From assembly GCA_030248195.1 (NCBI GenBank), contig JASAND010011319.1:26660-90659 (forward strand): 64,000 bases of DNA. Direction: 5' to 3'. Shown piece by piece: positions 47,101-59,100 of this stretch (positions are counted from its first letter, which is position 1; each line of letters opens with the position of its first letter). A program made the translations under genes and the position numbers. A model generated the notes under the pieces. That model had not been told where the DNA came from. It saw only the letters and a program-made list of their open reading frames with translations, and made no database searches. The stretch is from Trissonchulus latispiculum (taxonomy: Eukaryota > Nematoda > Enoplea > Enoplida > Ironidae).

Positions 47101-50100
47101 CAAAATTTAAATTCCAAGACTAAAGGTGCATTCATAGTTCCAGATGCAAGCAGACGCGCGTAGACGTGCGTCGAAGCGCGTACGTAAGCGTCTACATGCG
47201 TTCGTGAGCAAGAATACGCTACAATTATTTTTAAACGGTTAAAACGACATGTCACAATCTGAGGCGTCGACGCGCGTCTACGCACGTCGGCGCACTTCTC
47301 TCTGCGTTCGCGACTATGATTGCACCTTAATACTGTGCTGAGTAACAACTTCCGTGAAATTCGGCACACGCACACAACATTAACGATTAAAATCTCCAGG
47401 TTATAGGGCCGCACAGTGAGATCAAAATCAATTTAGACAGACTGACGCGTTAGCCTACAAATGAGATTTGCCTGCAGGTTATTCTTTCACTGCTGTACTA
47501 TTTATGTCACAAAAAAAGCTTGGTTGCATACTTCTATAAAATTTTACTTCCAAAACTAGCAACAAAACTAGAAATAAAATATTGCTATAACACATACATT
47601 TTTTAGCATTGACAGTCGCAGCCTGACCGCCGTTATGCGGTACAGCACCCGTTGAAGATTCGCGCTCGACCGAGTCGGCTGACGATCGTTTACCACTGCT
47701 ACGACTACGAGTGCAACTGCGACTTCTGGAAGTCGCGGACGACCGGCTTCGACTCCGACTTCGAGATCGGCTTCGCCGCCTCCCTGAACTTCTGGAAGAA
47801 CGTGAAGAGCGACTACTGCTCCTGCTCCTGCTGCTTTTGCTGTGACTGCGAGCAGAACCGGCCCGCCTACGCGAAGAGTCAGCTTCGGAAGCGGAATCAC
47901 TATGGTCATCGCCGGCACGGTTTGGGGAAACTGACGTCTCCGTGGGAACCGGGTGCTGAGCTGGATCATGCAAGTGTTGGTGATCATAGGGCTGTGAAGT
48001 GTTCGGCGCCACCACACCTCCAGAACCATTGTGAGCATACTAAACAATCAGAATAGACGCAAAATATCATGCGAATCATGCAAAATACAAAGTGACGCGC
48101 GGATCGTCCACTGCTGAAATAACGTCGAAAATCGAAGTACCAAAACCAGACAAAATATAGTTGTATAGAAAATCTGTCAAAACCAAGGGTCATTTCGAGA
48201 AGATAGACAGAGTTAGGCGTAATTCAAATAGTGAAATGAGTTGAGTTTATACTTGTACTCTAATCTAGTCTTTCGTGAAAAGGTCCCAAGAGTGAACTTC
48301 ATATTAGAACTGACAGAAACCTGTGTAAATTAACCAAGGAATCGGTTAATATTCAGCGATTGTATACCTGATTCCAGTAATGCTGTGAATATTCATGGTA
48401 CGCAAACTGGGCAATTTTCAACTGATAATAGGGATTATAGGGATGATCTGAATTGATAAAGTCAAAACGTTCATCATTTCGTCGTTTTACCACCACTTCA
48501 AAATCCGGTCCATTCTTGGCCACATATTCCGCCATACGATCCACCACTGGCTGCATATCAGGCGGAGGCGGAATAGCTCTACTTGTAAGCCAGCTGAAAC
48601 AAAAAGCTTTTCTCAACTACCATTAGTAGATTTTTCCAACCAAATTAAAATTTATCCAACTAAAAATTAACTTTACAGGACAACAAATAAACAGAAATAA
48701 ACAGCAAAAACATGTCACCAGCACTATAGCTCCGATTTTATGCTTGAGAAATCACAGTTGTTCGTGCTGGTCGTGAGCGGAAATATTTCCGATAATAATA
48801 TACGAAGCGGGTATCGACAGTAGTTTACTACTGAATAAGTGAAAAACTACTGCCTTCTTATGCTTCGACTTTCCTTTAATACAGAAGTGTACAAACAAGG
48901 TTATACTATTTATTGTAGAGGTGAAACACTGACAAGAGTTCGCCAGTATTATAGTTATCATCCTACACTCAAAGTTGTAGATATTGCTTTCTAACGACTA
49001 TCAAATGAAACTAAATTTCTATATAAAGGCAGAATACAGAATAAAGTACATGTATTCTCACAGCAACCAAAGTCTTCCAGCTGTTTTTCTTACCTTATGC
49101 AATAAAATTGGTTAGTTTGAGCTCTCCGTACGTTGGTCAACACTATCAGATTATTTTTACATGGTGGGGCTGGGGCCACTTCCCGAAATCACTTTCTCTC
49201 CATAAAACTGCCTTCTGACGGGATTCCCTCCCCTCATTTTTCTTACAAATGTTTACTTTTAGCCTACACGTACACCTAGATATTTTTGAGAACGTTTTGC
49301 GGTTTCTCCATTCAAAATAGGCTAAAATTTTTGGATCTTTTTGCAAACAATCCGCCAGGCCAGCTCCACCCCGCCAAATTAAAGGCTGCTTCAGATTAGG
49401 CAGCAAACGATAAGACAGAGGCAAACCTGTAGTCCGTGTTGACACAGGACTGATACCATTCCCACATTCGTTTCTGATGATCCGTTGAATCCCCTCCCTT
49501 CACCTCCTCTTCTGTCTCGTCACCATGCTTTGTCGGGGACTCGGTTACTTCAGACAGTTTCAACTGGTCAATATCTAGTTTAGGTGGCCTAATAAAAGTA
49601 AATAAATACTTGACCAAAATATAAAGTACATAATTATAGTGTATTACCAAGTTGTACTATATTATTAACAAAACAGATTAATTACAAACGCTAAGTGCGT
49701 TCGGACTTTTTCCAATTTCCAAAGAACCAATGTGTACGCAAATATGACGCTGGCTTATCGCTAGTGGGAGAAGAGGGCGGCCGCCCTATTCGGCGAACTC
49801 CCCCCTCCCACTTGAGGAGCTCCCATCCTCCCATAAATTTCGGCCTTCCCCCATAATCCCAAAAATTGCCAAATTTTACCATTTTTACCCTAAATTTTCA
49901 AACATTTTTCAGGTTTCGCCGGATTTTTAACCGAATTTTCGCAATTTTAGCTGAAAACGCCTAAAGGTAGTCATTTCTTAGCGATTTTAGCAGTTTAAAC
50001 ACAACAAACCCACAGAAATTCGAAAAGATTTTCTAAAAATATCCCCCCCATTTTGGGTGAGCCCCCCCATGAAGCCCCCCCCCCATAAAAAATTGCCAAG

Positions 50101-53100
50101 GAATAAGCCAGTGACGTGTGTTTCACTGAAATCACAATTTTCGCAGAATTATCACAACTTACGGATCTTTAGGAGTCTGGATCATGGAGGCAAGATTTTT
50201 GTACAACTGAGAATACACATCGTCCTCTTCCCCCAGTCTGTACTTCTTCTCGGGTTCCTGAAATATTAAGACAGGGTTGCGTTTACTATAGGAATAGAAT
50301 ACTGATACATCCAGGATAGAGCAGTGATTCCCAAACTGCTATATACTGAAATTTCGGACCACTAGCCCGAAACAAAAAAGCAAAAACCAAAGCTATAAAC
50401 ACCTGAGGCAATTGGCAGTATCATAAAGAAAACTTCTCGTGTTCACGAATTGTGAGTTGCAAATATCAACTGCGGATCTTAAGCATCTCATAAACATTTT
50501 CCGAAAGCATGAGAAAACTGACCCAAATTTCAAGGGTACCGCTCGAGAGCTTAAAATATCCGGTTCCTTTACATGCAACTCGAGAACTTGCAAACAAAAT
50601 TATACTTAGAGACAAGCACATACTAAACATAAGCGGCTACGTTTATACCTTAGCCGGAGGCGCCGGTAACTGCTTAGACTTGCTGGAAACAGTAGCCATT
50701 AGACTGGGATGTAGATAATGACCACCATCGTCTTCGTCACTTTCACTTTCTTAAAACAGAACTACAGGTTAATTAATAAATTTAAAAAATAAAACCAATG
50801 TTAGTATTAGATAGGTAGATCTGGGCCGGTTGGTTCCATATCACTTTGACTCGTATGCGAGAACTCGCAATGCTAGTGCGAGTCGTCGAGTCAAGTGTAC
50901 CATAAAATTTAAACTGAACTCGAATAAATTACCTAAGCGAGTATGGTAACTCGACAAGCTAGCAGAGCTAGTGCAAGTATAATGACAATCATTTAAAAAA
51001 TTGCTAAAAATTCAAATCAAAATTAAACATCTCAAAGTCTGCAGACACCCAAGAAAATTTTCGAAATAATGCGTCTCTTTAATACCGGCAGCCAGATACG
51101 TTTAAGACAATTTCTTAGTTCTCCGGCGGCGCAAAGTCTGGCGTATTTTGACTGGAAGAGAGTGGGCACCCCAATCTCGATGTTCTCCCCGTTTGTCTCG
51201 AGGAGGGATCCTTCCCTATTAATTCTACCCTCCTCCCTATAGCCCCAAAAGTGTCAAATTTCACCTTTTTTACCCTAAATTTTGAAAACCGTTTCAAACG
51301 TCGCCGTAATTAAAAACAATTTCGTATTTTAGCCTTAAAACAACTAAAATCAGCATTTTAGCATAAAACAGCTAAAATCAGCATTTTAGCTATTTTTTAG
51401 ACAGTTTTCACACAAAAAAGGAAAAAATTCGCAAAACTTCTTTACAAACATAATGATTATGCCCCCAATCCACAAAAATGCCTAAAAATAAACCAGAACG
51501 TTTTAACACAAAGTATCAGTTCTGCAAGGCAATGACTCAATGCACGACCTGACTGGAAAAGTAATTAATAATCTAATTCTCAATTACAAGAAGCTGCTTC
51601 TGGATTTTGACGTTTTTCAGAACTTAGTCGTAATCTTAATTATAGCGAATTTTCGAATGTTAGACACAGCCACAGTGATAGAGACAGGAAAGGGGCGGGC
51701 CCCCTGACGCTGCTGGACAATGGCAAAATGTCAGACTTAGTATAATTTAGGAAGCTTTCTCAGCCGAGTCGGTTAAAGTGAGAATCACCGACAAAGCCTT
51801 CTTTGGCTTCCAATTGTAAGCGAATGACTAAAACATCCTTATTCGAATGCTTAAATAGCTGAGATTATTCATCAGTATTATAATTGTTACGTAAATTATA
51901 CGCACCCTGTTTGACAGGTTTCAGCGGCGCCGGCTTCGGCACATATTTCTTTTCTTTAATCAGCTTCAACAGATAGCGATAATAGGCATGAAGTTCGTTG
52001 TCCCAGTTTAGAAAGTTAAATTTCACATTGCTAGACTGTTTGGCCTTTATGACAATTTCCATCTGCGGGCCATTGTTTGCCACAAATAGAGCAGTTCGTT
52101 CAATGATGGCATGATCTGTGGCTATACGGGGCTGTAACAAAACAACACACTGTATTCAGCATTAAACACAAACATTCAAAAAGTGACAAGCTAAAACGGA
52201 GTGCAGAAACAATTTCAATAACAGGCGGTGGAATTATCATACGAAACCTGGTTTTGATGTTGGATTTAATCAGCGGAAATTTGTAGACCATTCCTCTGTG
52301 TTTTCAGAAGCTATTTTGCAGGGGGTGGAGGTTTGGGAGTCAGTCGTAACCCCAATTTTTGTCGTACGCCCCCGGAGGATTTTTGCAGAGAAAATTAAAA
52401 ACAACTGAGCTGTTTTCAGTGTATTAAATAAAAAAGTAAGCTTGTTCGCGTCTGCGGCGTTATCAATTCCCCGTCCAGCAAAAGCAATAAATTTTTCAAA
52501 CTGGAATCCTCCTTTTTAAATTCAAAGTCGTGGGTGCAACCCTGCCAGCGGGAAGCAATTTCGGAGAAGGATGCTTTATTGTTGAATTGGTGCTTCTGCA
52601 AAGATTCGATTTGTGATTGGAAGCAACCACACAAGGCCGCACCCAGGGTTGGTCTCAGGGTTCTAGACCCCTTTGGGGGACAAAAAGAAAATTTTTTGCT
52701 GTTTTAACGCAAAAACAGCTATTTTTAAAAAAGTTTCGCGTCCTCGGCGCACTAATTTACTGTTTTAAAAAATGAACATCCAATCACAATTTTTCTGCAA
52801 AAATTCTTCAACTTCTGGGAGGGTGGCCCCGCCTGACCCCCCGTTGCATTTGCCACTTTTCAAATTCCTGGGTGCGGGCCTGCAGCCACACTAAAATTTC
52901 TACGAAATGCCTGGATTCTGACAAAAATTGCTATTTAAAGACAGAACTGGTCAAGCAAAAAACTGGCAGGTTTGGGCAAACATTTGAGGTGCCATAAAAA
53001 GGAGACTAACCTAATGGTCAGGTTAACACCAGATTATTGTTCAGATATCAAAATAACGCGGTGAGGTGGAAAAGCTAAACCAAGCACAAACTACATAATT

Positions 53101-56100
53101 TCATCTACAAAGTCTTCCATAAATATTTCCCACATTGGCATTTTTAGCGTTTTGAAAGACAGTGGGGGCTTCCTTGGCATTTAAGGGGAAAATGGAAATC
53201 GGCGCTGTTTTGAAGCTTAAAAATAAACTTAGAAGTCCATAAATTAGCTAGAAATCGAAGAGACGTGAACGCCGTGTATGGGAAACCGATGACGACCACC
53301 CAAATCTACAAATCGAAGAGAAATTGGTTGAAAATATGATAACGAAAACTGTTTCGATTTGTATTTATTAACAAAAGCGATTTTGCGACACATAAGTTCC
53401 TAATTCTTCAACTCTATATGAATGAAGGGACCTACCATATTTATGCCAGAAGGAAACTTCACACCAGGTGGTGGTTCAAATAACTCTTCTTCCTCGTCTT
53501 CTACAATAAAACCAGTAACAAATAACAGGAAGAGGGAGCATACAACACGTAGCAAGGAACAGGAACATAACAAAATCGCAGGAAGAACACTACATATATA
53601 TGTACTAAGACCATTCATTTTAAAACGCTCAACATAGAGGAGTATCCATCCAAGACTTTGACACAGGGAAGGTAAAAATCCTTAAAGAGAACCAACTGCT
53701 AAAAATATTAAGAAATCACCAAATTTATACATACCTAAATTAGCCAGCTAAGATTTTCTTTTTGGTGCCCAATAACTGGGAGTCCCACCCACTCCCTGGG
53801 TCAATGCGCACAGGAATTAGATATGGAGCAAAATCAAACCAATGCAATGTTGCGAATCGTTAAACATCGATGGGGCAACCCACCCTTAGTCCCCATAAAT
53901 TTTGACTTAAAAAGAAGCCAGGGTCTGTTCTAGTCCAAGTCCCATCTTTTCCATTTAATGACAATGTTTTTAACCAAATCGACAGACAGTACAGAAAAGA
54001 GAGAACGCTGTTTACGCTTGGGTAGTCATCGTGGACTTTGATTTTTACTCGTAAGTCAAAAACCGTAGCACGAATTATTACAAATGCAAGATTCTTTATT
54101 TTACTTATTTTAACGACACAAAACTGGCTTATTTTAAAGGGAAATTCGTGATGGGGGTTCACGTTTTCATATGTAGGAAACCCCGAAAAATCGCAAAAAC
54201 ATGGTTAATATTAGGTGATAGTCAAGTTTACCTAAGCTATAATATTCCATAATTTTAGGACTACCTTCACTTTCACTACTACTGGCAGTCTCAGCAGAAG
54301 GATTATCTGCCGGCTCCTCCGTTGGCATCTCAGGATCATATTCATCGTACTTAAATTGGACCTCGGCTCCACCTCCGCCCAGGGCCGTCTGCAGGCGCTT
54401 CCATTCCTCTTCTATAATTATCAAACAGAAAACGGAACGCTAAATATAAGAGGCTTCGTAACAAGAAACAACACTGTCAATGTCGGAGCTTCTACAGAAA
54501 AGGAGAAACAGAAGTTTGCGCAAACAAATCAATTGATCTGATTGTAATTAGCACAATACATAACTTTTCGAACTGCTGAACAAAATCAACGTACCAACGT
54601 TAAAACTGGCAGTCACTCCAAAGTACCTCAGGAGCATATGGTTCCCACAAATAAGAATTCAAAGAACATTCAAAGACCCTGACCAAAGTTCTCTCAAACG
54701 CTGCATAAGTGTTAGCAAACTTTAGTCCGAGTTAAAATTATTAACAAAGGACTACAATAACTAGAAGGAAAATTATGTCAATGTGTATACTTTATTTGCA
54801 TTTACAATGCACTTTTTCTGAAAGGCTGAACAATTTTCAAGACTAAAAATTCTGGAAATGTTTCAAAAATTATGACGCATATAAAGCGTTAAAAAAGATA
54901 CATTAAATACAGTACGCTATACGGTGCGTTAAAATGCCGCGATTCTAGATGGTTGGAATATTTAAGTGTCATCTGAACGTTGGTTGGAAGCTTCTCCGGA
55001 TTTCTTAAGCATCCGAATCAATACTCAGGCACCAAAAAAGAAAAATGTGTGTGGTGGCGTATATGTCGTTCATTGCGTTCATCCGGTGTTTTCTGGGAAA
55101 AATAAGTGGGGGAAATGGCCCAAAAAGCTAGAATACGAAACCAGAAACTTTTTGAAAAATTCTGCACAAAACCCTAAAAATTGGGTAGTTTCTAGGAACC
55201 TCTTCGTGAGTGGGAAACCCAAAAAAGTGTTGGGAATTTTTAGTGGTAGGCGCCCACAACTTTCTGGGTTCCCCCACTCAACCCCACCCCCACTTTTTGG
55301 CTTCCCTCCACTCACTATAAGGTGCCCAGAAAAAGCCAAATTTGAAGGATTTGTGATCAAAATTTTCAAAACTTTTGCGGCTTCGCCGGAATTTTTTGGA
55401 CAACGGCAAAGTCGACTATTTAGGTCGACTAATTTTTGAGCACTTTTTATAATTGTTATAGCAGTATATGTAGAAAACAGGCTATTTTTACAGCATATTG
55501 GAAATTTCAGGCCACTGGATTCCCCCCACTTCCCCGACTCCATGTTTTTCGCATAGAAAAAGCCCAGAAGCGGGTGGGACTTAAAACGTTGGAGGGCACC
55601 CTTCAACCCTAGTAAAAACCCCAGATGTTCCTAAAGCCGACGGCAGCAGTTTGAATATAAAGTTCACACCAACCTTGGCGATTTCGTTCCTCAAAACCAT
55701 CAGTCGTCAGATCCTTGTAGCGTTCCTCCTCGCACAATTCCTCTATTTTCTGCTCAGCCTCAGTCAATGTGGGTCCGTCATACTGCAAAACCTGGCCGGC
55801 GGCCCCTTTCTTCCGCGGTTTGGCTTCATACGGCGACAAATCGGTCAAATGCAAACGGCAATCAAATCTAAAACAATGAAAATAGCCCTGACAGGAAATG
55901 TTAATACCAGGAAAAACAAAAATCAACTGTTTTACAAACCCCACCTTCCCCCTCCCCTTGCGAATTGTGAATATGACATAATAGCGCTCAAAATTCCCTT
56001 GTTTACCCAGCCCGACCCCTAACTTACGAACTGGATCAGAACTGCACTTCTTTATATCAGAATAATTGTAAGTCACATGTTCAAGTTTGATAAGTATATA

Positions 56101-59100
56101 CTTAAAGCCTGAAACTAAACAAAAACAGTAATTAGCATAAATTGTGACTATATATTATATTTCTAATTATGGAAGTCGCAGTAGCAACAGCGATCTGAGT
56201 AATAATGTCGCAATGAATATAATTGGTTAATAAACTAAATTTATGCACTAAAAACACCTTGTAGTATTAAATTTCCGTATCATATATATACGCATTTAAC
56301 AACTCAAGGATAAATATGATTAAGTGCCGAAACGACGAGTTTTCAGTCAGTTGCCATACCCGTGTATGTAACTGAATATGGCAGGAAAAGTGACATTCAC
56401 CACTGCAAATGTATATCTTATCTGAGAAATCAGAACGGATCGTTTTCAAACTAAAACATAATCACAGGACGGATGATTAGATGGAAAACTTTGTGTATAG
56501 ACAGTTTTCGCGTCAATAACATTTTTCGATAGAGGACCCGCTAAAATATGTAACACCAATTTGACAAAAAGGAATGACAGATAGGTGTTAGCAGGGTGTA
56601 GGTAAATCCGCTAAACCGATGGAATTTCAGTCCGTTTAACTAAATCAGAGTATTTTATGGGGAGAGGAGTATCTTTTAGGATACCCCATAAGCTGACCTG
56701 CCCCCTGAAATGTTCCCCTGCTTTTTGATCCCCCCGGAGATTTTTCGGGTGCCCAAATGTATATATGCCAAACTAGGCAATTTTCAAAACTTTTCCGACC
56801 TTTTGAGAATATTTAATGTTTGCCCAAGCAAAATAGACTAATAATGCTATATAATTCATAAAAGATACCCTGCTAACTGTACGGTATTTCCGTTCATTTC
56901 GTCCATTTTAGTAACCGACCAGAAACTTGCGTTTATTTCGCTGAAAAGACAATGTTTCTGACTCTGACAAGTTTGTTAAACAGGCAGTAGACTACACCCA
57001 TTCAATAAACACCTTAAAAACACTCCACCATAATATACTCACTCTTCTAATATCCTAAAATGAGCTACAAGTTATATACGTATATTAGCAAACTTTTCTG
57101 AATAAGCAAATTGCTAAATGTTCGAGGAAAAGAACGTCAGTCGTCAAATACAACCCATTAAGGCGACGAGCAGTTCATGTGACTGAAGGTTTATATAACT
57201 CAACTGAAGACCAGGAGCTTCGTCTGTCCCAGTCCATCGTCGATGGATTCTCCAACCCTCGGAAAGCAAAACAGGCTGCATTGGCACTAATCGACTTTTC
57301 TCGTGCCTTCGATACGGTCTGGGAACCGGTGCTTTTGCGGAAGCTGATCGACTCTGGAGTCCCAATATGCACAGTACGTTGGCTAAGGCAGTTCCTAGCA
57401 GACCGGAGGGCTTGTGTTAACTCATCCAAAAGCAAGCTGAAACCGCTTCAGCTTGACGTGCCCCACGGAAGCTGTTTGTCTCCACTGCTCTTCCTAGTCT
57501 TCATCAACGATATGCGTGGAAGGCGTGCCCAATGGAATACGAGCCTCTCTGTTCGCTGACGACTTAGCCCTATGGACGCAAGACACCAACACAGCAACTG
57601 CTGAGTCTAACCTCCAGTCAGCCCTCAACTCCCTTCTCGAGTGGTCCCAGAAATGGCACATCAACGTGAACGTGGGCAAACGTGAGAGTATGATTTTCAC
57701 CACCCACAACACCGAAGCCAACCGGAAAGTGAATCTGCGATATGGACCTGACCATATCCCTTGCAAGAGCTCTGTAACCTTCCTTGAAGTCACATTTGAT
57801 CGGCTGCTCAATTTTGGGCCCCACGTTGCGGAACTGAAGTCAAAATCAATGGCCAGAACCAAGATCCTGTCTGCCCTGGCTGGGAAGAGCTGGGGCCTTT
57901 CGAAGGAAGACCTCAGATCAGTCTACATCACTTTCATCAGATCTGCACTGAAATACTGTGCAGGCGTTTGGGGGACCATCGCAGTGCCAACCCACCTGCA
58001 CACGGCAGAGAAAGTCCAAAATAGGGCTTGCATGATCATAACTGGCTGCTACAACTCCTATCCGGTGGAGGCACTCCAGCTAGAAGCTGGAGTGATGTCA
58101 CTGAAGTCCCGTGTCCAGTTCCTGTCCGCCAAACCTTATGAGAGAAGTCTACGACTGCCGCCCACCAACCCGAGGCACTGTGCTGTAGCTGATCAGCCAG
58201 AGGTCAGACTTAGAACCCTCAAAAGCCAACCGAACTGGAGAGCCGAAGTCAATAGAACCGTCAACGGAACTTGCTTTCAGCATGGCGTTCGAAAGCCTCT
58301 TTGCCTACTACCGCCATCACCTCCTCACCTCCTTGGGAACGCAGAACGGCGGTGGAAATGGATTCCTCGCTAATGAAGTCCTGCCAGAAATCACTGCCGC
58401 CGGACATAAGGAAAAGCTGGTGTGCAGAAGCTTCAGCCTGCCCAGAGCCGATTTGGACATCCATATTTACGGACGGTTCAGCGGAGTCTGGAACTAGCCA
58501 AGGTGGAAGTGGCGTTCTCATCGTAGACAACCGAAGAAGTGGGTGGAACCATCTGGCCTTCGCTGCTGGAAAAGTATGCTGAAAAGGGCTGAAGCGAATG
58601 CCGTTCACCAAGGACTCAGATGGCTCCAAAGGAATTACGTCACGGCTGACTGCAATCTGATTCGAATCTGCACTGACTCACTGTCCCTAGTTCAACGCCT
58701 CTCCAACGGACTTCGCCTTCTGGGCGACTGACCTGGAACAGAGACTTTGGCAGCAGCAGGAACTGTTCTCACGGGCTGAGATACAGATCCAGATAATGTG
58801 GGTCCCGAGCCATTGCGGCATTAGAGGTAACGAGAAGGCCGACAGGCTGGCTAAAAATGGAAGCAGAATGTCGCAAGACCTGGTTCCAATCGATCTCCCA
58901 AAAGCCAACGCTATCCTGAGGAGGAAAACGATTTCTGAGTGGCATAAAGGAGTCAGCCACGACAGAACAGAACCAGGGTCATATTTAGAGACCGCGGTCC
59001 TGCCCCTGCCGACCGCGAAATGAGCATCCCCAAGGCCCATCGAACTCTACTCTCACAATTGCGAACTGGTAAATCCCTCCTCCTAACTCAGTACAGGCCT

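Noticed and set aside
47568..48047. 159-codon minus ORF overlapping SFSWAP exon 10
   Set aside because: It is a neighbouring frame of the RS-coding exon; phases from both adjacent exons select the Arg/Ser frame.
54966..55606. 157- and 175-codon ORFs on opposite strands in an SFSWAP intron
   Set aside because: They overlap each other almost fully, sit between phase-matched exons, and are Pro/Gly/Lys-rich from C- and A-rich repeats.
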